Assembly (NCBI GenBank): GCA_016715865.1
Contig: JADJXM010000001.1
Span: 558,001 to 622,000 of the forward strand
Reading direction: 5' to 3'
Source: Acidobacteriota bacterium
Lineage (GTDB): Bacteria > Acidobacteriota > Blastocatellia > RBC074
DNA: 64,000 nt
The notes under the pieces: generated by a model
What the model saw: the letters and a program-made list of their open reading frames with translations, nothing else
What the model was told of the DNA's origin: nothing
The model's database searches: none
Position numbers and translations under genes: made by a program
Shown: piece after piece, positions 26,656 through 44,897 of the stretch
Numbering within the stretch: the stretch's first letter is position 1
Layout of the letters: every line of letters starts with the position of its first letter

Positions 26656-29499
26656 TTAATTGGGAGCGACCTGACAGCTCGAGAAATTTATCTCTCCGGT
26701 CACCTGATGGCAGAGGCTCGACAGGCTGTTGCCGTTCAAGGCCTGCAGAATCTTCGCCAGCACGCATGCATCGCTGCTTCGACTGGTTCCGGTCAGGCGA
26801 GAGTTGCCTTCGATGAGCAGTAACAGCTCGCTGAGTTTCGCGCTGGTCGACAAATCGCCTCCGCTGAGCGAGACGGAGTTGAATTTCAACCCGTAGCATT
26901 TCAGTTGCGAACTGAGGGCCGATATGACGTTGGCGGCGCTTAGACCGCCCGCGTTGAGAATGTTCAACTGAGTTGCGACGTACTGTCGATTCAGCTCTCC
27001 GAGCCGCCCGCTCAGGGCGATCTTCACCCGCGGATCGTTAGTTGATACGCGAATGTTGCTGTTGACTCCGCTGATGAGCACGGTTCCATTCGGGATTTCA
27101 GCCATCCCGAAATTGAGCGTGTAGTAAGCCGCCGAGCGGTAGCAGATGATCGGCCGGCAGGATTCGCCTGGATCTGATGCGTCGATTGTGAGTTCGTAAT
27201 TTCCACTCGCAAAGCATCCGTTTGCATCTGTGATCTTGAGGCTGAAGCTGTAGGCGCCCGCAGCTGTCGGGATTCCCGAAACGGTCCCGGTCGTCGCATC
27301 GAGAGACAGCCCCGGAGGCAATGAGCCCATATCGATTGTGAAAATCACCGGATTGGTGCCGCCGGACTGGGCAAAGCTGAGGTTGTAAGGAGTCCCGGCC
27401 TGCCCGGCTGCCAGTTTTCCACTCGCCGGGTTGATCGCGACTGTCGGACAGACCATCGTTTGAGTAACTGTCACCGAGACGATGTTCGATTTGCCGCCGG
27501 CATAGAAGTCTTCAGCGCCCCAGTCTGCCCCGTTCAGGATCATTGAACCGATTGCAGCATTGGCTTTGACCTTGACGGTGAAAGAAAGGGTCGTGCTCTC
27601 ACCAGGGCCGAGAACTCCGCCGAGGTCCGACCCGGCCCCGGCGCCCGTGAAAATGTTGATCTGCCCATTGGCCTGTGGGTTGCCCGGGATGAGGAGGAAG
27701 TAATCGACCTGGTCGTCGCCGCGTTTGTCCGTTTTTGCTCCGCTGTTGGCTCCCTCTGTGATTCTGACACTGTCAGCCTGGTATTCCACTTCGGGAGGCA
27801 GGAACTCAGCAATGAAGGTTTTGGCAATTGGATTATTCGTCTCGTTCTTCAACGTCAGCGAATATTCGATGGTCTGACCTTGCAGAACGGTTTTGCCGTC
27901 GATATCAGCGCCGTTCATATCGCGAACCGCTTTGACCAGCGCCAGATTCGGCGGATTCGGATCGGGGATGACTCGATCGACTGTTCTGTTGGCCTGTACA
28001 GGATCGACCTCCCACGCCGACTGAATAACTACATCGTAGTTTGTGTTGACAGCCAGCCCGGCCGGCAGGTTGACGCGAACGTCGATGTTCCTGGTCTCTT
28101 GTGGATTAACTTCGGTCGGCATGACGACGCTTCCGCCATTGTCCAGGCTTGAGAATGTCTCTCCGCTGTCGACTGAGACCTGGACGCTGAAACCTGCCGG
28201 GATGACCGGAGCGCTGATGATGAATTTCCCTGGCGCGTCGCCAAGGTTCTTGACAGTGTTGATAAAACGGACCTGACCGGCTCGAGTTGTCAGCCCGTTC
28301 GAGATATCGAAATTGACCTTGACCTGGGTCAGATCGTCATTCTGATCGGTTGGTCCCATGGCCTCAGCATCTCCGAACGGCCCGATCAGAGGCGTGGCCC
28401 CGCTGACGGATATCGACGTTATATTCGATTTGCCTCCAGGGTAAGTGTCATCGGCTCCCCATTCGGCGCCGTTGAGAATAACGGTTCCCGCAGGAATGCC
28501 GCCTTTCACGCGGACCTGAAACTTGAAGGTGTTGCTCTCCCCGGGCTCCAGCGTGCCACCATTGAATCGACCCTGCGAGTCCCGACCTCCGGCGCCGCTT
28601 CCGGTGCCGATATTGAGCTGTCCGTTACCGTCCATTCCCGGCAAGTAGTCGACCTGGTCGTCATCTGCTGCGTCAGTCTTTTTACCAGCATTAGGTCCGG
28701 CAGTGATCTCAACCGAGTTGAGGACGTAAACAGTTTCCTGCGGGATGAACTCAGCAACAAAGGTTCTGGTGATCGGCAGCGATTGCTGGTTGCTCAGGGT
28801 TAATGTGTATTCGAGAAGATCGCCGGGAAGCAGCTGGCCGCCGTTCAGATCGACGACGCTTTTTACCAGACTCAGCTGGGGCTCGACCTTTTTCAAGACA
28901 ATCCGGTCAATCGTTCGGTCTTTCAGCGTTGCGACGGAATCTGACCCGACCTCGATCACGACATCGAATTCGACATCGACCGGAGATCCGGCAGGAATAA
29001 TGACGCGAACATCGATATTTCTCTGCTCACCAGGATCGACCGGCGTCGGAGTAGTCAGCGTGGCTCCCGCGTCAAGATTGGTGAATGTCGCGCCGCTATC
29101 GACCGAGACACTGACGCTGAAGCCCGGAGGTACGACCGGCGCTCCGATGATGAAGGAACCGATCGCATTTCCGTTATTTCGCAGAGTATTGATGAACCTG
29201 ACGTTCGTCGGTGCAGTCGATGCTCCGCCGGTAGTGGGAACAAACTGCTCGATTCGCGTCAGATCATCAGCTCCCGAGGCGGTTGGATTGCCGAATGGCC
29301 CGATGATTGGGATCGCTTCGTTCTGCTGTTGGATCGTTGTGCCGGCTGTCGCCGGCGAATCAGTATGAGCAAGGGCGGATTGCACCCATAAGGCGCAGGG
29401 ATACGTCACAAGCAATACAATTGCCAGCGAAGTGATGAGCAGGTAAGTTCCGCCTTTAAAACGCTGAGTAAGTGATAAGACAGATTGTCTGAGCAGCAT
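26656..29499 (-). CDS. Large secreted modular protein (DUF11-like repeats plus putative Ig domain)
   Basis: About 947 residues. GAGGAGGA precedes ATG 29499, preferred over a start at 29535. A signal peptide or anchor (about residues 18-40) is followed by two copies of a module of about 290 residues. Each module starts with IGPFG, includes a VRFINTLRNN/VRFINTVKNL strand and a PGFSVSVSVDSG/AGFSVQVSVDSG block, then a DUF11-like domain with LLEYTLTLSNQ or IEYSLTLKNE, and ends with a GGKSNI segment. A putative He_PIG/Ig-like domain follows (SGGTNPVIFTIDMGSLPPGLSLDATTG). The C-terminal region has several Cys (CRPIICYRSAAYY, SSQLKCYGLKF, CVLAKIL). Likely a surface or matrix protein; function not known. 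Terminator at 26595. Confidence 0.75.
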   Translation of the reverse strand: MLLRQSVLSLTQRFKGGTYLLITSLAIVLLVTYPCALWVQSALAHTDSPATAGTTIQQQNEAIPIIGPFGNPTASGADDLTRIEQFVPTTGGASTAPTNVRFINTLRNNGNAIGSFIIGAPVVPPGFSVSVSVDSGATFTNLDAGATLTTPTPVDPGEQRNIDVRVIIPAGSPVDVEFDVVIEVGSDSVATLKDRTIDRIVLKKVEPQLSLVKSVVDLNGGQLLPGDLLEYTLTLSNQQSLPITRTFVAEFIPQETVYVLNSVEITAGPNAGKKTDAADDDQVDYLPGMDGNGQLNIGTGSGAGGRDSQGRFNGGTLEPGESNTFKFQVRVKGGIPAGTVILNGAEWGADDTYPGGKSNITSISVSGATPLIGPFGDAEAMGPTDQNDDLTQVKVNFDISNGLTTRAGQVRFINTVKNLGDAPGKFIISAPVIPAGFSVQVSVDSGETFSSLDNGGSVVMPTEVNPQETRNIDVRVNLPAGLAVNTNYDVVIQSAWEVDPVQANRTVDRVIPDPNPPNLALVKAVRDMNGADIDGKTVLQGQTIEYSLTLKNETNNPIAKTFIAEFLPPEVEYQADSVRITEGANSGAKTDKRGDDQVDYFLLIPGNPQANGQINIFTGAGAGSDLGGVLGPGESTTLSFTVKVKANAAIGSMILNGADWGAEDFYAGGKSNIVSVTVTQTMVCPTVAINPASGKLAAGQAGTPYNLSFAQSGGTNPVIFTIDMGSLPPGLSLDATTGTVSGIPTAAGAYSFSLKITDANGCFASGNYELTIDASDPGESCRPIICYRSAAYYTLNFGMAEIPNGTVLISGVNSNIRVSTNDPRVKIALSGRLGELNRQYVATQLNILNAGGLSAANVISALSSQLKCYGLKFNSVSLSGGDLSTSAKLSELLLLIEGNSRLTGTSRSSDACVLAKILQALNGNSLSSLCHQVTGEINFSSCQVAPN

Positions 29500-29539
29500 A
29501 AACCGTTCCTCCTCGGGCACCATCCAGTGAAACACATCA

Positions 29540-29569
29540 TTGACACCTTATCTGGAACCCAGATGTCAA
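29540..29569. promoter_or_regulatory. Palindrome in the divergent hpnC / secreted-protein intergenic region
   Basis: The 352-bp gap 29500-29851 is AT-rich and holds divergent promoters. TTGACA (29540-29545) and TGTCAA (29564-29569) flank an inner ATCTGG..CCAGAT hairpin. It could be an operator. I see no other clear structure in the gap. Confidence 0.35.
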
Positions 29570-29851
29570 AATACAACTTGTCCTTATTGGAAATATCGGA
29601 TTTAAAACACTTATTCCCTCAGGCGAACTCATGTCCGGTTGAGTATGAGTGCTGTCCGATCATTTTCGGCGTGAGGAGCCTTTTTGAGCCAACGATTGAA
29701 TTGAGCATCCACTCTTGTTATGCTCGATACGCAAATAACGAGCGTAAAAATTGAGCGGATTTGTGGGGTTGTCTTCTGAAATAACTGATAAAAGAGTATC
29801 AGAAAATGAATATAAGTCATTAAAATATATTGCTATATGAAACATTCATAA

Positions 29852-30718
29852 ATGAGAAACATTTTGAGCGTCGATGCTTCGTTCCGTTATTGCGAGCAGC
29901 TGGCGAGGGAACATTACGAAAATTTTCCCGTCGGATCAGTTCTGATACCGAGGCGCAGTCGTAAGCATGTATACAGCATCTATGCCTTTGCGCGGACAGC
30001 GGATGACTTTGCGGATGAAGGATACGATGGCGATATAACTGTCGCGACTCGATTGGCGCGTCTGGATGAATGGCAAAAAAAACTCGAAGACAGCTATCGT
30101 GGAGTGGCCGACGATCCCGTATTTATTGCGCTTTCCGAGACGGTCAAAGAACTGCGATTGCCGCTGAAACTGTTTGAAGACCTTCTCTCGGCGTTTAAAC
30201 AGGATGTGACCAAGACCAGGTATCGTGATTTCGATGAAGTTCTCGACTATTGTTCGCGATCGGCCAATCCGGTCGGCCGCTTGATACTGCTGCTCTTCGA
30301 TTACAGGGATGAAAAACTGCATCGAATGTCGGATGACGTCTGCACGGGTTTACAGCTCGCCAATTTCTGGCAGGATGTCTCAATCGATATCCGGAAGGAT
30401 CGCATCTATCTGCCGTCAGATGAGATGGCGCATTACGGCGTGACAGAAGACGATTTACGGTCCGGACGTTTCACCGGGCGTTATGCGTCATTGATGAAAT
30501 ATCAGATAGAAAGGACGCACGAGATATTCAACCGTGGCAGGATGCTGCCGGGACTGGTCGGCGGTCGCCTGGCCGTTGAATTGCGATTGACATGGCTGGG
30601 CGGGATGCGGATTCTGGAAAGAATCGAAGAGCAAGGATACGATACATTGCGATCAAAGCCCATGATTACTTTTCTGGACAAGATCAGGCTGATTGTTCAA
30701 TCGCTCCTGACTCGATGA
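29852..30718 (+). CDS. hpnC: Squalene synthase-family HpnC
   Basis: A 288-residue all-helical trans-isoprenyl diphosphate synthase. The first aspartate motif is ADDFADE near residues 50-56 and the second is FWQDVSIDIRKDRIYLP. In hopanoid loci HpnC converts presqualene diphosphate to hydroxysqualene. Length matches the family. It lies upstream of hpnD and hpnE with the same direction, so the three form the HpnCDE squalene route from farnesyl diphosphate. The start at ATG 29852 fits the family N-terminus. Confidence 0.92.
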   Translation: MRNILSVDASFRYCEQLAREHYENFPVGSVLIPRRSRKHVYSIYAFARTADDFADEGYDGDITVATRLARLDEWQKKLEDSYRGVADDPVFIALSETVKELRLPLKLFEDLLSAFKQDVTKTRYRDFDEVLDYCSRSANPVGRLILLLFDYRDEKLHRMSDDVCTGLQLANFWQDVSIDIRKDRIYLPSDEMAHYGVTEDDLRSGRFTGRYASLMKYQIERTHEIFNRGRMLPGLVGGRLAVELRLTWLGGMRILERIEEQGYDTLRSKPMITFLDKIRLIVQSLLTR

Positions 30719-30755
30719 ATTTTTATTGGACAGGGGAAATTGCAGGATATCAATC

Positions 30756-31685
30756 ATGGAAAACATGCATTTCACACCCTGGCATCTGCGTGATCGGACG
30801 CGCGGGTGGAAGAGTGAGCTGGCCAGGACTGTGCAGTCCAACTTTTTCTACTCATTTCTCTTTCTTCCAAAACATAAAAGACAGGCAATCATCGACATCT
30901 ATTCTTTCTGTCGTGAAGTCGATGACATTGTGGATGAGATAGATAATGAAGCCGGGAGCCCCGGAACTCATAGATCGAACGAAAACTCCAATCGGGCGCG
31001 CCAGGCTCTCGATCAGTGGCGAGCAGAGCTGGATCGCGTGTTTGCCGGCCGACCGACATCATCGCTCGGAATCAGAATCAGGAATGTCCTTGATCAATTC
31101 CCGATGCCTCAGAGTTATTTCAATGAACTGATTCTGGGGTGTGAAATGGATCTCGACCACAAACGCTATGAGACCTTCGATGACCTCTATCAGTATTGTT
31201 ACCGCGTCGCATCGATAACAGGGCTTATGTGCGTCGAGATTTTCACGTATCAATCCGTGAAAACACGCGAGTACGCTGTCAATCTGGGCATTGCGCTGCA
31301 ACTTACCAATATTCTGCGCGATCTGAAGGAGGACGCCGGTCGTGGCCGCATCTATCTGCCGCAGGAGGATCTGCGACAGTTCAGGTATCGAGAGGAGGAT
31401 CTGCTGGCGGGTCTGCTCAACAATTCGTACCGCGACCTGATGAAGTTCGAAGTCGCCCGGGCGCGTGACTATTACAGGCAAGCCGATGATGCGCTGCCGG
31501 TCGAGGACCGGTCGACATTGACCGCGGCCATCACCATGGGGAAGATCTATTCCCGTCTGCTCGATCAGATCGAAGAGGCCGAATTTGACGTCTTCAACCA
31601 CGAGATCCGCCTGCATCGCCCCGAGAGATTTATTATCGCGCTGGGCGAATGGGCCAGGGCCGGGATCGCCGGTCACGGAGCGTAA
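30756..31685 (+). CDS. hpnD: Presqualene diphosphate synthase HpnD
   Basis: A 309-residue trans-isoprenyl diphosphate synthase. The aspartate motifs are CREVDDIVDEID (near residues 59-70) and NILRDLKEDAGRGRIYLPQED. HpnD makes presqualene diphosphate from two farnesyl diphosphates. I chose ATG 30756, with GCAGGAT about 8 nt upstream; an upstream TTG at 30726 is in frame but lacks a site. It starts 37 nt after hpnC and ends 9 nt before hpnE. Confidence 0.92.
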   Translation: MENMHFTPWHLRDRTRGWKSELARTVQSNFFYSFLFLPKHKRQAIIDIYSFCREVDDIVDEIDNEAGSPGTHRSNENSNRARQALDQWRAELDRVFAGRPTSSLGIRIRNVLDQFPMPQSYFNELILGCEMDLDHKRYETFDDLYQYCYRVASITGLMCVEIFTYQSVKTREYAVNLGIALQLTNILRDLKEDAGRGRIYLPQEDLRQFRYREEDLLAGLLNNSYRDLMKFEVARARDYYRQADDALPVEDRSTLTAAITMGKIYSRLLDQIEEAEFDVFNHEIRLHRPERFIIALGEWARAGIAGHGA

Positions 31686-31694
31686 TAGAACTTT

Positions 31695-33047
31695 ATGACG
31701 TCCAGGCGTCGAGAAGTCATCATCATCGGCGGCGGATTTGCAGGTCTGGCCGCAGCTGTCGATCTCGCTGAGCAGGGTATCCCGGTCAGGCTGCTCGAAC
31801 GACGATCATTCGCCGGCGGGCGCGCCTATTCATTCAGAGATAAATTTACCGGAGATTCGATCGATAACGGTCAGCATCTGATGATGGGCTGTTATCACAA
31901 CACCCTTCATTTCCTCGATAAGATCGGTTCGGGACATCTTCTGAGAATTCAGGACAGCCCGCGTGTCGATTTCCTGTACGAACGGGAGGGGCGATCGAGC
32001 TTCACCTGCCCGTCTTTGCCGGCACCGCTGCACCTTCTGGCAGGGCTGGCCCGGCTTGGCACAATCTCATGGCGTGATCGAATCAATGCGCTTCGCGTTG
32101 GCATAGCATTGCGCAACTTGAACGGGAATCGAGACGATCTGGCAAATATCACAGTTCGGCAGTGGCTCGATTCGCTTGGTCAGTCTGATCGGATTCAGCG
32201 GCGTTTCTGGGATGTTGTGGCGCTGGCGACGCTTAACGAAAGGCCTGAAATCGCCTCGGCCGATATGTTCGCTCGCGTCCTGGACCAGGCATTCATGCAT
32301 CGTAAGACCGATTCGACGATGGTCATCTCGAAAGTCGGGCTGAGCGAATTATACGTCGATGCCGCGCGCGCCTTCGTTGAATCGCTCGGCGGATCTGTGC
32401 AACTCAACGCTGATGTCACCAGGTTGGAATTCAGCAGCAATCGTTGCAGCGCCATGCACCTGCGAAACGGCGATGTGATCGAGCCTGAAATGGTTATCAG
32501 CGCTGTTCCATATTTCGCGCTGCGACGGATGATCGATCCCCGGCTGCGCCGGTCATCTCCGTCCCTCGGAACGCTCGATCAGTTCAGTTCCGCGCCCATC
32601 ATCTCGATCAATTTATGGTACCGGCAGACGGTCACAGATCTCGAATTCGCCGGCCTGATCGATTCGCGCATAGAATGGGTCTTCAATAAGAACATGATTG
32701 CGGGGAGCCCTGTTAAAAGGCCGCAGCATCTGGCGCTGGTCTGTAGCGGCGCTCATGATGCAGTTCGTCTGACGAAGGATGATCTGATTCGGCTGGCGAT
32801 TGGAGAGATGAACCGGTTTTTCCCTGCTGCCGGAAAGCAGTCTCCAATCCATGCTTATGTCTTACGTGAAACAGAAGCGACGCTCTCGCACGGTGTTGGG
32901 ATGGCGCAACTCAGACCAGGGTGCGGAACTGAGTTCAGGAATTTCTATCTGGCTGGCGATTGGACTGCTACCGGACTGCCGGCGACTATCGAAGGCGCGG
33001 TAATGAGTGGTCAACTGGCAGCCCGGCAGGTGCTTGCTGAATCGTGA
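31695..33047 (+). CDS. hpnE: Hydroxysqualene dehydroxylase HpnE
   Basis: A 450-residue FAD-dependent amine-oxidase-like protein. The Rossmann motif VIIIGGGFAGLAAAVDLAEQG and LLERRSFAGGRAYSF at the N-terminus bind FAD, and the C-terminal FYLAGDWTATGLPATIEGAVMSG closes the cofactor site. HpnE reduces hydroxysqualene to squalene, completing the HpnCDE pathway. It follows hpnD by 9 nt. Family assignment is strong. Confidence 0.93.
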   Translation: MTSRRREVIIIGGGFAGLAAAVDLAEQGIPVRLLERRSFAGGRAYSFRDKFTGDSIDNGQHLMMGCYHNTLHFLDKIGSGHLLRIQDSPRVDFLYEREGRSSFTCPSLPAPLHLLAGLARLGTISWRDRINALRVGIALRNLNGNRDDLANITVRQWLDSLGQSDRIQRRFWDVVALATLNERPEIASADMFARVLDQAFMHRKTDSTMVISKVGLSELYVDAARAFVESLGGSVQLNADVTRLEFSSNRCSAMHLRNGDVIEPEMVISAVPYFALRRMIDPRLRRSSPSLGTLDQFSSAPIISINLWYRQTVTDLEFAGLIDSRIEWVFNKNMIAGSPVKRPQHLALVCSGAHDAVRLTKDDLIRLAIGEMNRFFPAAGKQSPIHAYVLRETEATLSHGVGMAQLRPGCGTEFRNFYLAGDWTATGLPATIEGAVMSGQLAARQVLAES

Positions 33048-33226
33048 TCATTGTTCGCCCTGCCCGTTGCAGGTTAATTCGGACACTTTATTTGAATCTT
33101 CCGATCTGAAAAATTCATGATTCGAGCTTGGAAGTGGAAGGTTTGTCCGTTATCATCAACTGGCATTAGTCTTTGATTATCAATCACATGTGACGTGTCA
33201 TCTAAAGCCGTTTCTAAGGGAGGCTG

Positions 33227-33616
<390 letters not shown>

Positions 33617-33628
33617 CTTCTTTCGATT

Positions 33629-34948
<1,320 letters not shown>

Positions 34949-34951
34949 CAT

Positions 34952-36931
<1,980 letters not shown>

Positions 36932-36934
36932 TTC

Positions 36935-37504
36935 ATGAAGAGATGGGATGACCGTTACAGCCGTGGAGATAACCTGAGCGCTGAGCCGCATCCGCTGGTC
37001 GCCGAGTTTGGCTCTAAATTGTCTCCGGGATGCGCGCTCGACCTTGCCTGCGGTGTCGGAAGGAATGCTATCGCCCTGGCCGCTCTGGGCTGGCAGGTCA
37101 CGGCTGTCGATGCTTCGCGCGTTGCAGGAGAAATCCTGCTACAGCGTGCGCAGGATGCTGAAGTGACGGTGGATTTCGTACTGGCCAACCTTGACGCGCA
37201 TCAGTTCGAAATCGAAGAGGAGGGCTGGGATCTGATTGTAGTCTGCTTCTACCTGCAAAGAGACCTCTTTCCGGTGATCAGAAAAGGGCTCAAACCGGGT
37301 GGTGTCGCGATCGCCGTCATAGCACTGATCGATGATGACCCCGAGGCGAGGCCTATGAATCCTGATTATTTACTACAGCCGGGTGAGCTGCGAGCTCAAT
37401 TCGAAGGTCTGGAACTGCTGCACGACTTCGAAGGAAAGAGGCCTGAGAGCGGCCACAAGCGCGCAGTCGCAGAAATCGTTGCCCGCAAACGAATGGTCTT
37501 GTGA
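36935..37504 (+). CDS. Class I SAM-dependent methyltransferase
   Basis: A 189-residue protein. Motif I is CALDLACGVGRNAIALAALG near residues 32-51, followed by VTAVDAS. Later strands (WDLIVVCFYLQRDLFPVIRKGLKPGG) fit the TehB-like fold. The ATG follows the shc stop by 3 nt, so the genes form an operon. The substrate is unknown; hopanoid methylation is not implied, since that is done by radical SAM HpnP. Confidence 0.88.
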   Translation: MKRWDDRYSRGDNLSAEPHPLVAEFGSKLSPGCALDLACGVGRNAIALAALGWQVTAVDASRVAGEILLQRAQDAEVTVDFVLANLDAHQFEIEEEGWDLIVVCFYLQRDLFPVIRKGLKPGGVAIAVIALIDDDPEARPMNPDYLLQPGELRAQFEGLELLHDFEGKRPESGHKRAVAEIVARKRMVL

Positions 37505-37550
37505 GTTTTTATCGCCAGGGCGGGCAGGAAATTTTTCATATCTGTCCGGT

Positions 37551-38066
37551 TCAGGATATCTCTTCAACCAAAGCGTCCCATTTATCGCTTTCAAAAACCG
37601 AACGCAGATCACGAAGAATCCTCGCCGCTTCAGTCATCTTCGCATCTGGTATCCCCAGATCGATCAGCCCGAGCAGTTTCTCCTCACGCCGATTCATCTC
37701 CTCGACAACCGTCCTTCCCTCAATCGTCAGTCCTATCAACGGAGACCTGCGATGCGCCGGATTCGGTATCTGCTCGACATACCCGGCTTCGAGCAGCTGA
37801 TTCACAAGTATCTGTATGTGCTGCCTCGAAACTGCCCGCGTCCGCGCCATCTGCGGAACCGTATGCGGCCCTTGCTTGTTTAAACTGCGCAATACACTCC
37901 GCAACCCACCGGACATCTCACCCTGCTTGTGCACCTGATCAGCCACTATCCGTAACCGGTGAAACAATAACGCCGTCTCGTTGATCAGTTGATCGAATGC
38001 ATTCTCTGCCGGTAACTCCGTTATCAAATGATCCGTTCCATCATATTCGGCCTTTTGTCCTATCAT
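37551..38066 (-). CDS. MarR-family transcriptional regulator
   Basis: A 171-residue winged-helix protein. TVPQMARTRAVSRQHIQILVNQLLEAGYVEQIPNPAHRRSPLIGLT holds the recognition helix and the beta wing typical of MarR. The target genes are not known. It converges with the methyltransferase. A palindrome at 38101-38117 upstream may be its operator. Confidence 0.9.
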   Translation of the reverse strand: MIGQKAEYDGTDHLITELPAENAFDQLINETALLFHRLRIVADQVHKQGEMSGGLRSVLRSLNKQGPHTVPQMARTRAVSRQHIQILVNQLLEAGYVEQIPNPAHRRSPLIGLTIEGRTVVEEMNRREEKLLGLIDLGIPDAKMTEAARILRDLRSVFESDKWDALVEEIS

Positions 38067-38100
38067 TTTTTTATCTCCAGTGAGACAGAGCTTGGCATAA

Positions 38101-38117
38101 TGACAATTTAGTTGTCA
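38101..38117. promoter_or_regulatory. Likely MarR operator
   Basis: TGACAATTTAGTTGTCA is an imperfect palindrome (TGACAA/TTGTCA, 5-nt spacer) 35-51 nt upstream of the MarR start. On the minus strand it contains TTGACA, a -35-like hexamer, so MarR binding could block its own transcription. Confidence 0.55.
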
Positions 38118-38147
38118 AGGCGTGAATTGCTCGACGAAGATAGGGGG

Positions 38148-38383
38148 AATCGTCCACGAAGGAACACGAAGAAGGCACGAAGAGTAAATTACCGAAATAT
38201 CGCAGCAATACCCTTTGTGTCTTCTTCGTGTTCCTGCTCTGAAAATGGTCTGTATTATCTCTGTGGTCTCTGTGTCTCCGTGGTGAGATTAAACCACGGA
38301 GACACAGAGACCACAGAGATAATACGGGACTTTTTCATCTTCGGTGGAGTGCCGTAGGTTCATGTTTAACTTCGTGGACGATT
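38148..38383. repeat. Composite repeat: outer ATCGTCCACGAAG arms, AACACGAAGAAGG arms and inner CCACGGAG hairpin
   Basis: The gap between the MarR start and the small secreted gene (38067-38398) is filled by nested repeats. AATCGTCCACGAAG (38148-38161) pairs with CTTCGTGGACGATT (38370-38383). AGGAACACGAAGAAG (38160-38174) pairs with CTTCTTCGTGTTCCT (38220-38234). In between lies a perfect 33-bp-arm palindrome (38252-38284 with 38293-38325, 8-bp loop) of the CCACGGAGACACAGAG family. Confidence 0.8.
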
Positions 38384-38398
38384 TCATTTCTTATCGGA

Positions 38399-38899
38399 TC
38401 ATGATTGTTTAACAAAAAAGAGGGTGAACTGCTGGGATTTGCCCGGGGTTTCGCGTGTGCGGAGTATTTTGAGGGCTTTACCGCCGCTGGTCAGTTCCCA
38501 GTATTCTTTGGTGATGACCGAGACTTCTTTACCTTTATCGTATCCATCAATGATCGATTTGAGTTCGAGAACGCGACCTTTTTCAAGAAACCTCGCCTGT
38601 AGTTTCATAGTGCCTGCGAGAGGACGGACGACCTCTGCTTCCGATTCGGTTCCGTCCATGTTCCAGGTTAGAGGATTTGAGGGTTGTTCACGGCCGCGAA
38701 TTTTGATGCGTTGATCAGCGGTCAGCGTCTTTTCGTCCTGCGTGACGATCAACATCAGATCAGCGTTGCCAAGCGTTCCGGTAAGCCCCTCACTCTTCGA
38801 GCGATCGAGAACCCAGGTGCCGGTATATTTGAACTGTTTCTGCGAAACGGCTGTCACAGAGACTAGGGTCAAAAGAAGGATGGCAGTCAGAATTTTCAT
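38399..38899 (-). CDS. Small secreted protein of unknown function
   Basis: About 166 residues from ATG 38899. The signal peptide is MKILTAILLLTLVSVTAVSQ. The rest is rich in beta strands (FKYTGTWVLDRSKSEGL, SNPLTWNMDGTESEAE, LELKSIIDGYD). Similar small proteins with a WxLDxxKS motif are common in Acidobacteriota genomes. The fold may be lipocalin-like, but this is a guess. Confidence 0.65.
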   Translation of the reverse strand: MKILTAILLLTLVSVTAVSQKQFKYTGTWVLDRSKSEGLTGTLGNADLMLIVTQDEKTLTADQRIKIRGREQPSNPLTWNMDGTESEAEVVRPLAGTMKLQARFLEKGRVLELKSIIDGYDKGKEVSVITKEYWELTSGGKALKILRTRETPGKSQQFTLFFVKQS

Positions 38900-38999
38900 T
38901 GATTTCGATTCCTTTATCAATTGGTGCCTGACGGGGGACTCAGCGGGGCGGTGAATGGATGGAGTTTAGCACAGTTCGGTGCAGCGCGGGGGGCTTCAC

Positions 39000-39038
39000 G
39001 GAACCGGGAGCGGGTCGGTCGCTAACGCTCCCGGTTCC
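39000..39038. repeat. 13-bp-arm palindrome GGAACCGGGAGCG / CGCTCCCGGTTCC
   Basis: A perfect 13-bp inverted repeat (39000-39012 with 39026-39038), 12 nt past the DUF4340 stop. The loop and right arm contain GGTCGCTAACGCT, shared with 11967-11992 in reverse complement. Either a terminator or a small repeat family. Confidence 0.75.
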
Positions 39039-39049
39039 GTATCGCATTT

Positions 39050-40381
<1,332 letters not shown>

Positions 40382-40398
40382 AATCTTTTACTTCAAAT

Positions 40399-40476
<78 letters not shown>

Positions 40477-40488
40477 ATCCCGCGTATA

Positions 40489-42003
<1,515 letters not shown>

Positions 42004-42038
42004 AATGATTCAGTCGTTTTTTATAAGATAAGTCGTTA

Positions 42039-42828
<790 letters not shown>

Positions 42829-42881
42829 ATTCACCTCAAGGATTGCGATTCAGTTCTGTTATGCTCACTAGTTGTAACTGC

Positions 42882-43836
<955 letters not shown>

Positions 43837-43857
43837 GATTTGAATGAGAATTTGGAG

Positions 43858-43934
43858 CGCCGACCTCCGGTCGGCAAACCTCCGCCTGCACCTTTTGGAT
43901 AATCAATGCGTTACATACCGACCGGAGGTCGGCG
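43858..43934. repeat. Palindrome of the CGCCGACCTCCGGTCGG family
   Basis: CGCCGACCTCCGGTCGG (43858-43874) is the exact reverse complement of 43918-43934. Each arm is itself nearly palindromic (GACCTCCGGTC). The loop is 43 bp. It lies just upstream of the ABC ATPase gene. Confidence 0.85.
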
Positions 43935-44072
43935 TTCCTTGTGTTCGAAACGTGAAATTCTAATCAGCGGATAGAGAAGCGTCAAGCCTGATGCCGGAAA
44001 TCATGGAGTCTTTGATGTGCGGTGCGAGTGCATTGCACTTCAAAGGCTGGTAACCATTTTGAGGTTTGACAT

Positions 44073-44876
<804 letters not shown>

Positions 44877-44897
44877 GGAAAATTTCCAGTTCGTTTG

